Origin: Thermoplasmata archaeon
Lineage (GTDB): Archaea > Thermoplasmatota > Thermoplasmata > Lutacidiplasmatales > UBA184
Assembly (NCBI GenBank): GCA_030037695.1
Contig: JASHQF010000074.1
Span: forward strand, 1-8,881
DNA length: 8,881 bases
Direction of reading: 5' to 3'
The notes under the pieces were generated by a model that worked only from the letters and a program-made list of their open reading frames with translations, was not told where the DNA came from and searched no databases. Below, one piece after another: positions 1-6,135 of the stretch; the first letter of the stretch is position 1; every line of letters starts with the position of its first letter. A program made the position numbers and the translations under genes.

Positions 1-140
1 GGGCTCTAGGCCCCTCCCGAGCGACGATGGCGGGCGACGACGAGGGGATCGGACTGCTCTCGGGGGCTCCTCCGGAGCCTGCGAAGAAGACGGTCGCGCC
101 CGTGGCGGGGCCCGCGCCGCCCACGCCCGCCCCGGCGCCC
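1..140 (+). repeat. Left arm of a long inverted repeat (secE end plus spt5 5' end)
   Basis: Base p pairs with base 1603-p of the right arm (1463-1602). The arms agree at 139 of 140 positions; the only difference is base 128 (C) against base 1475 (T when read on the minus strand). That difference is the third base of Spt5 codon 34 (proline in both), so it is silent. The arm starts inside the last codons of secE (the stop TAG is at 7-9) and ends inside the Pro/Ala linker of Spt5. Identity collapses after base 140. The arm touches the window edge, so the repeat may continue to the left. Confidence 0.95.
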
Positions 141-1016
141 GTCGCCGTCCCGAAGCCCGAGCCGGTCCACGACCTCAGCCTGCAGGCCGCCGACGACACG
201 ACGCGCGACGTGACCGCCGGGACCGTGACGACCCTCTCCGCGGTGCTCTCCAACCGGGCGACCGAGCCGGTCGACGCGAGCCTCACCGTCGAGATCGGCT
301 ACACCTCCAAGTACGAGAGCGAGGGGGCCGAATGGCCGGTCCGGTGGACGCCGCCCGGGGTCCGCAGCCCGCTCGAGCTGTTCCCGCGCAAGGAAAAGCG
401 CGTCATCCACCTCCCCGCGGCCGGGGGGGTCCCGCTGTCGTTCGAGATCACCGCCCCCGTGGGCGTGAGGTTCGGGGACCGGGTCGAGGTCCGCCTCGCG
501 ATCGAACCCGCGAACGGCGGCGCGACGCCGAAGCTGACCCTCGCCTGCGTCGCCCGCCAGGCGGTCCTCGCGATCAAGACCTCGCGCGGCTACGAGCGGG
601 AGGTCGCCGACACCCTACTCGCCCGCACCGAGGAGAAGCCCGACGTCGTCTTCGCCCTCCTCGTTCCGTCGGCCCTCCGCGGCTACGTCTTCGCCGAGGG
701 GATGAGCTTCGAGGGCGTGCGCGAGATGCTGAAGGGAATCCGCAAGGCCCGGGGCCTCGTCGAGGGAGAGACGACGCTCAAGGAGGTCGAGCCGCTCCTC
801 GTCCCGAAGATCACGGTCGAAGGGTTCGTGGAGGGGGCGATCGTCGAGCTGATCTCGGGGCCGTTCAAGGGCGAGAAGGCCCGGGTCCGGAAGATCGACC
901 AGGCGAAGGAGGAGAACACCGTCGAGCTGATCGAGGCCGTCGTCCCAATCCCGGTGACGGTCCGCGGGGACCACGTGAGGATGCTCGAGCGCGGAGGTTC
1001 GAAGAGTGGCGGATGA
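27..1016 (+). CDS. spt5: Transcription elongation factor Spt5 (NusG family) with a large N-terminal extension
   Basis: Archaeal Spt5 binds the RNA polymerase clamp together with Spt4, keeps the enzyme processive and helps couple it to the ribosome. The C-terminal half (residues about 179-325 of 329) is a full archaeal Spt5: an NGN domain beginning AVLAIKTSRGYEREVADTLL, with the LRGYVFAE strand at 217-224, then a KOW domain containing VELISGPFKGEKARV and ending PIPVTVRGDHVRML. Usual archaeal Spt5 is about 145-150 residues. Here residues 1-48 are a Pro/Ala/Lys linker and about 49-175 look like a beta-sandwich (alternating hydrophobic strands, an SNRATEP turn, a closing RVEVRLAIEP strand), as in CARDB or NEW3 domains; that fold is inferred. 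The ATG at 27 lies 17 bases after the secE stop TAG in the repeat arm and has no clear Shine-Dalgarno. rpl11 overlaps its 3' end by 11 bases. The orientation opposite to ftsZ-secE is abnormal and linked to the inverted repeat. Confidence 0.93.
   Translation: MAGDDEGIGLLSGAPPEPAKKTVAPVAGPAPPTPAPAPVAVPKPEPVHDLSLQAADDTTRDVTAGTVTTLSAVLSNRATEPVDASLTVEIGYTSKYESEGAEWPVRWTPPGVRSPLELFPRKEKRVIHLPAAGGVPLSFEITAPVGVRFGDRVEVRLAIEPANGGATPKLTLACVARQAVLAIKTSRGYEREVADTLLARTEEKPDVVFALLVPSALRGYVFAEGMSFEGVREMLKGIRKARGLVEGETTLKEVEPLLVPKITVEGFVEGAIVELISGPFKGEKARVRKIDQAKEENTVELIEAVVPIPVTVRGDHVRMLERGGSKSGG
993..998 (+). promoter_or_regulatory. Ribosome binding site for rpl11
   Basis: GGAGGT lies inside the last codons of spt5, seven bases before the GTG at 1006. 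It supports the GTG start and translation of rpl11 from a shared spt5-rpl11 transcript. Other genes in this window lack so clear a site. Confidence 0.7.
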
Positions 1017-1848
1017 GGTGAGCGTCCTCGTGGAGGGCGGCAAGGCCTCCCCCGGGCCGCCGCTCGGGCCGGCGCTCGGTCCCCTCGGGGTGAACGTCGG
1101 CCAGGTCGTGGCGAAGATCAACGAGGAGACCCGCCAGTTCGACGGGATGCGCGTGCCCGTCGTCGTCCGGGTCGACCCGGCGACCCGCGCGTTCACGCTC
1201 GTCGTCGGCCGCCCGCCCGTGGCCGCCCTCCTCCTCAAGGAGGCCGGCAAGGAGAAGGGTTCGGGGAAGGCGAAGACCGAGGTCGCCGGGGACGTCTCCC
1301 TCGCCTCGGTCCGCAAGGTCGCCGAGGCGAAGGGGGCCGACCTGTTCGGCCGCACGATCGAGGAGAAGATCAACCAGGTGCTCGGGACGTGCGTCTCGCT
1401 CGGGCTCACGGTGGGCGGGGCGGACCCGCGCGCCGTCCTCGCCGAGCGACTCGCCCAGCGGAGGGCGCCGGGGCAGGCGTGGGCGGCGCGGGCCCCGCCA
1501 CGGGCGCGACCGTCTTCTTCGCAGGCTCCGGAGGAGCCCCCGAGAGCAGTCCGATCCCCTCGTCGTCGCCCGCCATCGTCGCTCGGGAGGGGCCTAGAGC
1601 CCCGGGAAGAGATTGCTCCAGAGCCACGGCCCCGCCTGCGTAAAGAAGATGTAGATGGCGAACCCGGTGAGGCCGATCACGACGGCCCCGAGCCACGTCA
1701 CCTCGAGGACCTTCACGTACTCCTCGGAGGTCGGGCGTCGCGCCATCCGGAGGATCCGGCCGTACTTGCCGTGCCCGAGCGTGTGCAGGCGGCCGTCGAC
1801 GTCGTCCTGCATCTCCTGGGCGCGGTCGAGGAACGGCATGGTACCTAG
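1006..1848 (+). CDS. rpl11: Ribosomal protein L11 (uL11) with a chimeric read-through tail
   Basis: L11 forms the GTPase-associated centre of the large subunit with 23S rRNA and the L10/L12 stalk. Residues 1-150 are a complete archaeal L11: the N-terminal domain has KASPGPPLGPALGPLGVNV (13-31) and KINEETRQFDGMRVPV, and the C-terminal rRNA-binding domain ends KINQVLGTCVSLGLTVGGAD (121-140). Archaeal L11 is usually about 155-165 residues. The frame passes base 1462/1463, the inverted-repeat boundary, at residue 153. Beyond this it reads antisense to the spt5 5' end and secE until the stop at 1846-1848. About 128 residues of that tail (low-complexity Pro/Arg/Glu) are not L11 and are probably not natural. 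The true stop codon seems to have been lost at the junction. The GTG start is chosen from the upstream GGAGGT and the 11-base overlap with spt5, which is typical of coupled ribosomal-protein genes. Confidence 0.88.
   Translation: MADEVSVLVEGGKASPGPPLGPALGPLGVNVGQVVAKINEETRQFDGMRVPVVVRVDPATRAFTLVVGRPPVAALLLKEAGKEKGSGKAKTEVAGDVSLASVRKVAEAKGADLFGRTIEEKINQVLGTCVSLGLTVGGADPRAVLAERLAQRRAPGQAWAARAPPRARPSSSQAPEEPPRAVRSPRRRPPSSLGRGLEPREEIAPEPRPRLRKEDVDGEPGEADHDGPEPRHLEDLHVLLGGRASRHPEDPAVLAVPERVQAAVDVVLHLLGAVEERHGT
1406..1576 (-). pseudogene. Truncated 5' copy of spt5 downstream of secE
   Basis: From the ATG at 1576 the minus strand encodes the same first 38 residues as the full Spt5 (starting MAGDDEGIGLLSG, ending PAPAP). 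It crosses the repeat boundary at 1463 and then reads about 18 residues antisense to rpl11 before the stop at 1406-1408. It has none of the beta-sandwich, NGN or KOW regions and cannot work as Spt5. Its position 17 bases behind secE is where the intact gene is expected in the conserved secE-spt5 pair. It is best read as the residue of an inversion or misjoin, not a separate small gene. Confidence 0.8.
1463..1602 (-). repeat. Right arm of the inverted repeat
   Basis: Inverted copy of bases 1-140. Unlike the left arm it is joined to a complete secE, so on the minus strand it reads in the order expected for the native locus: secE stop (1596-1594), 17-base gap, then the spt5 ATG (1576-1574). It breaks off at 1463 against the end of rpl11. 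The segment between the arms (141-1462) holds the rest of spt5 and rpl11. Confidence 0.95.
1594..1839 (-). CDS. secE: Preprotein translocase subunit SecE (Sec61 gamma)
   Basis: SecE is the small clamp subunit that holds the SecY channel together in the cytoplasmic membrane. The product is 81 residues, a normal archaeal length. A charged amphipathic helix with the conserved pattern RMARRPTSEEYVKVLEVTWL (31-50) is followed by one transmembrane segment (about 48-68, GAVVIGLTGFAIYIFF) and a short tail ending LFPGL. The ATG at 1839 is five bases after the ftsZ stop, so the two are almost certainly cotranscribed. In archaea secE is commonly followed by spt5 and then rpl11. Here only a broken spt5 start follows in the same direction, with the intact gene on the opposite strand. 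Confidence 0.93.
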   Translation of the reverse strand: MPFLDRAQEMQDDVDGRLHTLGHGKYGRILRMARRPTSEEYVKVLEVTWLGAVVIGLTGFAIYIFFTQAGPWLWSNLFPGL

Positions 1849-2966
1849 TGTACGATGTCGAGCTCGGGCCCCGTCTTGCGAACGGGTCCCGCCGCCGACG
1901 GCTTGCCCAGGATCTGTGGGGATTTAACGCCGGTCACCACGAGCATCACCCGGATCGTGCTCTGCATCGTCGGGTCGACCGCGGCTCCCCAGATGATCCG
2001 CGCGCTGGGGCTGATCGACTTCTGCACGACCTCCGCCGCCTTCTGCGCCTCGCTGACGGTCATGTCGGGTCCGCCGGTGACGTTGATGAGCGCCCCGGTC
2101 GCGCCGGCGATGTCGACGTGCAGGAGCGGGGAGTTGATCGCCTCGAGGACGGCGTCCTCGGCCCGGTTCTCGCTCTCGGACTCGCCGATGCCGATCAGCG
2201 CGACCCCGCCGCCCTTCATGATCGTGCGCAGGTCGTTGAAGTCGAGGTTGACGAGCCCGGGGCGGGTGATGATCTCGGTGATCCCCCGGATCGCACGGGC
2301 GAGCACGGAGTCCGCGACCTTGAACGCGGTCTGGATCGGCAGGCGCGGGACGAGCTCGAGCAGCCGGTCGTTCGGGATCGTGATCACCGTGTCGACCGTC
2401 GAGCGGAGGCGCTCGAGCCCCCACATCGCGTTCTCCGCCCGCACGAGCCCCTCGGACGCGAACGGCAGGGTGCAGACGGCGATCGTGAGGGGCGAGCCGC
2501 CGTTGGCATCCCGGGCGCACTGCGCGACCACCGGCGCGGAACCGGTCCCGGTGCCCCCGCCGAGCCCGAGGGTGATGAACACCATATCGGAGTTGCCGAG
2601 CGACTTCTTGAGCTCCTCGTCGGCCTCCTTCGCCGCCTGCTCGCCGACCTGCGGGAGCGCCCCCGCCCCGAGGCCCCGAGTGAGCTTGCGCCCGAGCAGG
2701 ATCTTCTTCGCCGCGTGGATCGTGAGGAGGTGCTGGGCGTCGGTGTTGCAGGCGAGCATATCGGCGCCCGAGAGCCCCTCCTCGGTGAGCCGGTTGATCG
2801 TGTTGCAGCCCCCGCCGCCGCAGCCGACGACCTTGATGTTCGTCTTGAGCGAGGCCAGGACCGCTTCGAGCTCCGCGTCGTCGCCCGTCGGGGGCGGCGG
2901 CGCTTCGACCCCGCGCTTTCCCTCGCCCGGCAGGTGCGCCAAGATCTCCTGCGCGAGCGGCCGCAT
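1845..2966 (-). CDS. ftsZ: Cell division GTPase FtsZ
   Basis: FtsZ is the tubulin-like GTPase that polymerises at midcell to form the division ring. With the start at 2966 the protein has 373 residues, the usual archaeal length. The T1 loop is GCGGGGCNTINRL (48-60), the tubulin signature GGGTGTG is at 136-142, the T5-T6 region includes TIPNDRLLEL (196-205), and the T7 loop with the catalytic aspartates is NLDFND (240-245). The C-terminal domain runs through GRIIWG-type sequence (RIIWGAAVD, 323-331) to VMLVVTG, followed by a short tail ending ELDIVH. In-frame ATGs also occur at 2996 and 3005. The TATA-like element at 3006-3013 directly abuts the 3005 ATG and would place the transcript start near 2980-2987, so I prefer 2966. 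The N-terminus MRPLAQEIL also resembles other archaeal FtsZ. secE follows after five bases. Confidence 0.95.
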   Translation of the reverse strand: MRPLAQEILAHLPGEGKRGVEAPPPPTGDDAELEAVLASLKTNIKVVGCGGGGCNTINRLTEEGLSGADMLACNTDAQHLLTIHAAKKILLGRKLTRGLGAGALPQVGEQAAKEADEELKKSLGNSDMVFITLGLGGGTGTGSAPVVAQCARDANGGSPLTIAVCTLPFASEGLVRAENAMWGLERLRSTVDTVITIPNDRLLELVPRLPIQTAFKVADSVLARAIRGITEIITRPGLVNLDFNDLRTIMKGGGVALIGIGESESENRAEDAVLEAINSPLLHVDIAGATGALINVTGGPDMTVSEAQKAAEVVQKSISPSARIIWGAAVDPTMQSTIRVMLVVTGVKSPQILGKPSAAGPVRKTGPELDIVH

Positions 2967-3004
2967 CGTCTGGGAGGTCCCCGGGACGGCGAGCATCGGC
3001 CGCA

Positions 3005-3013
3005 TTATAAAGG
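3005..3013. promoter_or_regulatory. TATA-like element in the ftsZ/mptE divergent spacer
   Basis: The plus strand reads TTATAAAGG and the minus strand CCTTTATAA, in otherwise GC-rich DNA. On the minus strand it fits the archaeal TATA box well and would start ftsZ transcription about 25 bases on (near 2980-2987). On the plus strand it could serve mptE, with a start near 3033, 18 bases before its GTG. One element may serve both directions. Assignment is by spacing only. Confidence 0.55.
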
Positions 3014-3016
3014 ATT

Positions 3017-3037
3017 GGCGACAGACGAGTTGTCGCC
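3017..3037. promoter_or_regulatory. 21-bp inverted repeat, candidate operator between ftsZ and mptE
   Basis: GGCGACA (3017-3023) and TGTCGCC (3031-3037) are perfect 7-base inverted arms around a 7-base spacer, two helical turns in total. It lies just upstream of the TATA box as seen from ftsZ and over the predicted transcription start of mptE. A dimeric regulator bound here could repress mptE and affect ftsZ. No binding protein can be named. Confidence 0.4.
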
Positions 3038-3050
3038 GAGGCGAACGACG

Positions 3051-3788
3051 GTGCGGTACCCCGCGTGGGCTCCGCGGTACGAGGCGATCCGGGCGGAGTT
3101 CGGTTTCCCGTTCGAGCGGGAGGAGGCGGCCGCGCGGACGCTCGCCGCGCTCCTGCCGGCGAGCGGCCGGACGAACCCGATCGAGCGGGTGGCCGCCCGC
3201 CTCACCGGCCGGGACACGATCGTGGTCGGGCGAGCCCCGGGAGCGGATGCCCCGCCGATCTGGCGTTGGCCGGGCGGGGGCCGCCGACCGGCGGTCGTCG
3301 CCGCGGACGGGGCGACCGTACGGTGCCTCGACGCGGGCCTCGTACCGGATCTGATCGTCACGGATCTCGACGGGCCGATCCCGGCGGAGGTCGCGGCCAA
3401 CGGTCGCGGGAGCGTCGTCGTCGTGCACGCCCACGGGGACAACCTCCCGGCGCTCGAGCGGTGGGTCCCCGAGTTCCCGGGGGAGCTCGTGGGCTCCTGG
3501 GCGGGGCCCCCGCGGGACGGGTTGATCGACGCGGGCGGGTTCACCGACGGGGATCGCGCGGCATACCTCGCCGAGGAGGTCGGGGCCGCCCGGATCGTCC
3601 TCTGGGGGTTCGACTTCGCATCGGTCGACGAGGACGACCCGATCCGCCGCGGTCGCAAGCTCCGCAAGCTCGCCTGGGCCCGCCGCCTGCTCGACGACCT
3701 CGCCGGCGCGAGCCCCGTGCCGATCCTCACGTGGGAGCGGACCGGGGCGCTCGTTCCCTACGGCAGGAGCGGGGCGTCGACCAGGTAG
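3051..3788 (+). CDS. mptE: 6-hydroxymethyl-7,8-dihydropterin pyrophosphokinase, MptE type
   Basis: MptE transfers pyrophosphate from ATP to 6-hydroxymethyl-7,8-dihydropterin, an early step of tetrahydromethanopterin or folate-type cofactor synthesis in archaea, replacing bacterial FolK. The 245-residue product shows the family blocks in order: DTIVVGRAPGAD (55-66), VVAADGATVRCLDAGLVPDL (82-101), IVTDLDG (102-108), VVVHAHGDN (123-131), GGFTDGDRAAYLA (162-174) and LWGFDFASVD (184-193). The aspartate/histidine-rich motifs TDLDG, HAHGDN and TDGD are characteristic of this family. I chose the GTG at 3051 because a GAGG lies nine bases upstream and the TATA-like element at 3005-3013 fits a start near 3033; in-frame TTG codons at 3015 and 3030 are less likely. 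It diverges from ftsZ, and its last 31 bases overlap the convergent membrane-protein gene. Confidence is high for the family and moderate for which C1-carrier pathway it feeds. Confidence 0.9.
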   Translation: MRYPAWAPRYEAIRAEFGFPFEREEAAARTLAALLPASGRTNPIERVAARLTGRDTIVVGRAPGADAPPIWRWPGGGRRPAVVAADGATVRCLDAGLVPDLIVTDLDGPIPAEVAANGRGSVVVVHAHGDNLPALERWVPEFPGELVGSWAGPPRDGLIDAGGFTDGDRAAYLAEEVGAARIVLWGFDFASVDEDDPIRRGRKLRKLAWARRLLDDLAGASPVPILTWERTGALVPYGRSGASTR

Positions 3789-5590
3789 ATCGCGGCGCGG
3801 CCGTTCTCGTAGAGGAGGACGAACGCCGGGAGCGCGAACCACGCGATCGCCGCGGCGCTGAGCGGGAGCGCGGCCGCCGCCGGATTGAGGGCCACCCCGG
3901 TATACATGACGCCGTCGATCACGACCAGGTCGATCGGCCTCGCGTCCGCGGGGTTCGGCACCCCGCTCGACCGCAGCTCGGCGATCGCCGCGCTCTCGTT
4001 GGAGCCGGTGAACAGGGCGGGCGTCGTGACCCAGGTCGCGGGGTTGTGGTCGAAGCCGAAGATCATCGAGCTCAGGCGATGATCGGAGGCGACGGTGAGC
4101 GTCGACGGCTCCTCCAGGCCGATCCACATCCACAGCCCGGCGTCGGCGTGCGTCAGCCCCTCCTCGAACCCCCCGAAATCGGCCTGGGGCGGATAGACGA
4201 TCGCGGCGTTGGCCGCGAGGAGCAGGACGATCGCCACCGAGCCCGCGACGATCGCCCGACGACCGCCGCGATCCCCCGCGAGGGCGATCAGGCGTCCCGA
4301 GCCCACCGCGACCAACAGCCCGATCGGGACGAACAGGTACTCCACGTGGCGGTCCGGGGAGATCGCCGAGGAGATCCCGGCGGCGGCGCTCGCCCCCGGC
4401 AGGAGCGTGCCGACCCCGGCGAGGGCCAGCATCGCGGCGGCCGAAAGGCCGAGCGCGGCGACCGACGTGAGGGTGAACGGGCCGAGCCGGGACGGGGTGA
4501 GCGACCGCCGGCTCCCGGAGCAGAGGAGGCCCAGGCCGAGCACCGGGACGAACCAGAGGACCGTCGCGGCCGTGGCGAGCTGGCTCGTGCCGGGGATCGG
4601 GACGAAGATCAGGACCGAGGCGGCCACGAACACCACCACGCCGATGACGATCGCGTCGCGCAGCACGCTCCGCCCGGTGGGGAGGCGGACCCAGCCCGGC
4701 CTGGGCCCGGGCCGACCGCGCCGCCAGCGGACTAGGAGGAACGCGAGGGTGAGGACCCCGAGGCCGAGCAGTTCGAACGCGGCGAATCCTACGTACTCCC
4801 GGCCCCCGAGGCTGAACTGGAGGACCTTGGCGACGAACTCGCTGGTGCCGTAGAACCAGTAGGCGAACGTCGCGGTGACGAACGCCCCGAAGAAGAGGAA
4901 CTCGCGGACCGGGAGCCGTCGGCTCCACAGTCCCGGCCGCCACAACTCGAGCAGGACGAGACCGCCGAGCCCCGCGACGACGAAGAAGTACGACGAGAGG
5001 TGGTGGGAGACGATCAGCGCGCCGGCCGTGGGGGCGAGCGCGACGAACCAACGGGGGTCCCGTCGGCTCTCGACGAGCATCCAGAGGGCCCCGATGCACA
5101 GGAAATCCCCGAGCGCGAGCGGGGCCGGGTGAGCGATCGAGAACATCCGAGGCATCGCCACCGACGCGACGGCGGCGCCGAGGAGGGCGATCGTGTCGTT
5201 CGGGTAGAGCCGGCGGAACAGGAGGAACAGCGGCAGGACGGAGAGCGCCGCCACCGCGGGGACGATCACGATGAGCCCGGTGAACGCTCCGATCCCGAGC
5301 GCCTCCGCCCCGGCGCCCGCGAGGAGGAACGTCCCCGGGAAATCCGGGTAGGCGCTCCCCCACCCGCCGTACGCCGCCCCGTGCGGCAGGGTGCCGGTGG
5401 TGACGAGGGCGTGGGTGAGGTAGTAGTACTCGCCCGTGTCCGATCCGAAGACCGTGTAGGACAGGAGCGGCTCGAGCGCGAGGACGACCAACAGGAGCGA
5501 CAGCCCCCCGAGCCACAGCACGGTCTCCGGCCGGAGCGGAGGCCGGGCGGATCCGCCGTTCCCGCCGTCGGGGGCGGGCGCGCCGGCCAT
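3758..5590 (-). CDS. Polytopic membrane protein, probable GT-C-type glycosyltransferase
   Basis: The 610-residue product has about 12-13 hydrophobic segments, the first at about 24-43, ending near residue 450, then a mostly soluble C-terminal part. The first extracytoplasmic loop carries GSDTGEYYYLTHALVTTG (49-66) with acidic residues D51 and E54, placed where GT-C enzymes (lipid-linked sugar transferases of the ArnT/PMT/Stt3 class) keep their catalytic or metal-binding acid. Other likely conserved stretches are HPAPLALGDFL and SHHLSSYFFV. The tail ends LLYENGRAAIYLV, a C-terminus often seen in archaeal GT-C-like proteins. The topology and loop are visible; the enzymatic role and any acceptor are inferred. 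A role in S-layer, glycoprotein or lipid glycosylation is possible. The ATG at 5590 has no Shine-Dalgarno, and a weak TATA-like CTTTAGG at 5615-5621 would give a leaderless transcript. Its 3' end overlaps mptE by 31 bases. Confidence 0.75.
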   Translation of the reverse strand: MAGAPAPDGGNGGSARPPLRPETVLWLGGLSLLLVVLALEPLLSYTVFGSDTGEYYYLTHALVTTGTLPHGAAYGGWGSAYPDFPGTFLLAGAGAEALGIGAFTGLIVIVPAVAALSVLPLFLLFRRLYPNDTIALLGAAVASVAMPRMFSIAHPAPLALGDFLCIGALWMLVESRRDPRWFVALAPTAGALIVSHHLSSYFFVVAGLGGLVLLELWRPGLWSRRLPVREFLFFGAFVTATFAYWFYGTSEFVAKVLQFSLGGREYVGFAAFELLGLGVLTLAFLLVRWRRGRPGPRPGWVRLPTGRSVLRDAIVIGVVVFVAASVLIFVPIPGTSQLATAATVLWFVPVLGLGLLCSGSRRSLTPSRLGPFTLTSVAALGLSAAAMLALAGVGTLLPGASAAAGISSAISPDRHVEYLFVPIGLLVAVGSGRLIALAGDRGGRRAIVAGSVAIVLLLAANAAIVYPPQADFGGFEEGLTHADAGLWMWIGLEEPSTLTVASDHRLSSMIFGFDHNPATWVTTPALFTGSNESAAIAELRSSGVPNPADARPIDLVVIDGVMYTGVALNPAAAALPLSAAAIAWFALPAFVLLYENGRAAIYLVDAPLLP

Positions 5591-5715
5591 CGGGCCGGGC
5601 CGAGGTGAGCGGTTCCTAAAGACGGTCCCGCCTCACGAGAACCGTCGGGGGCAACACACGACCGACCATACGCCTAAATAGGGGGGCTTGGTGCGCCCGC
5701 GCGAGGCCGCCTAGA
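5591..5715. promoter_or_regulatory. Divergent promoter region between membrane protein and tail-rich small protein
   Basis: Leftward, CTTTAGG (5621-5615, minus strand) is a weak TATA-like match about 28 bases before the ATG at 5590. Rightward, CCTAAATAGG (5673-5682) is a better match about 40 bases before the ATG at 5716, predicting a leader of some 14 bases that contains GAGG (5703-5706). A 6-base inverted pair (GACGGT 5621-5626, ACCGTC 5641-5646) is too short to call an operator. Assignment is by motif and spacing. Confidence 0.45.
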
Positions 5716-6114
5716 ATGCCCCGCGCCCGCCGTCCGGCCCCCCGGTCCCGGACGCCCGCCCGGAAGGCCCCCGCCCGACGCCCGACGCCGGCGAAGAAAC
5801 CCGCGCTCCCCCCGCCGAAACGGCCAGCCAAGCCGGCCGCCAAACCCCCGGCAAAGTCGGCGCCCAAGGCGCCCACGAAGGCGGGCGCCCGCCCTCCGGG
5901 GCCGGCGACCGCCGCGGCGCCCGCGCCGGCGAGCCTCGCCGTACCGCTGCCGGGGGGGCGACGTCACGTCCTCTCCCTGTCGTTCGTCCGGGACGGTGAT
6001 GAGTTCCTGGCGCGCCTGGAGAGCGACTCCGGCCACATCACGGAGCTCAAGAACCGGTCGCTCGATCAGCTCCTCACGCTCGTTGCCGGGGAGCTCGAGG
6101 ACCTCCTGGAGTAG
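5716..6114 (+). CDS. Small basic protein with H1-like Lys/Ala/Pro tail, function unknown
   Basis: I do not recognise the family of this 132-residue protein. Residues 1 to about 75 are almost only Pro, Ala, Lys and Arg with PAKKPA/PAKPAAKPPAK-like repeats, as in eukaryotic H1 tails and bacterial HC1/AlgP-like proteins. Residues about 82-132 look folded: two strands (RHVLSLSFVRDGDEFLARLE) and an acidic helix (SLDQLLTLVAGELEDLLE). A basic disordered tail joined to a small acidic domain suggests binding to nucleic acid or another polyanion with the small domain as a partner-binding or dimerisation module; this is inference. The ATG is supported by the CCTAAATAGG element and a GAGG nine bases upstream. 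Its stop lies 21 bases from the convergent gene. It is probably a real gene: the folded C-terminus has ordinary protein composition and the promoter spacing fits. Confidence 0.7.
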   Translation: MPRARRPAPRSRTPARKAPARRPTPAKKPALPPPKRPAKPAAKPPAKSAPKAPTKAGARPPGPATAAAPAPASLAVPLPGGRRHVLSLSFVRDGDEFLARLESDSGHITELKNRSLDQLLTLVAGELEDLLE

Positions 6115-6135
6115 GCCCCGCGCTCGGCGGCGGTC

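Noticed and set aside
141..1462. A phase-variable invertible element with its own recombinase
   Set aside because: The segment between the arms holds only spt5 and rpl11; no recombinase, transposase or recombination-site motif is visible. A misjoin or simple inversion is enough.
1848..3354. Long plus-strand frames opposite ftsZ
   Set aside because: They are antisense shadows of a well-supported gene with biased Arg/Ser/Ala composition and no recognisable motif. Only the segment from 3051 (MptE) is real.
3006..5516. A very long minus-strand frame continuous with ftsZ, upstream of 3005
   Set aside because: The part before FtsZ is Arg/Pro/Gly-rich antisense or out-of-frame sequence across mptE and the membrane protein. 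Only the FtsZ part has family motifs.
5621..5646. Inverted pair GACGGT/ACCGTC as an operator
   Set aside because: Six bases with a 14-base spacer are expected by chance in GC-rich DNA.
6115..6135. Terminator hairpin between the convergent genes
   Set aside because: The 21-base gap has only imperfect GC-rich complementarity and no T-run, so no terminator can be supported.
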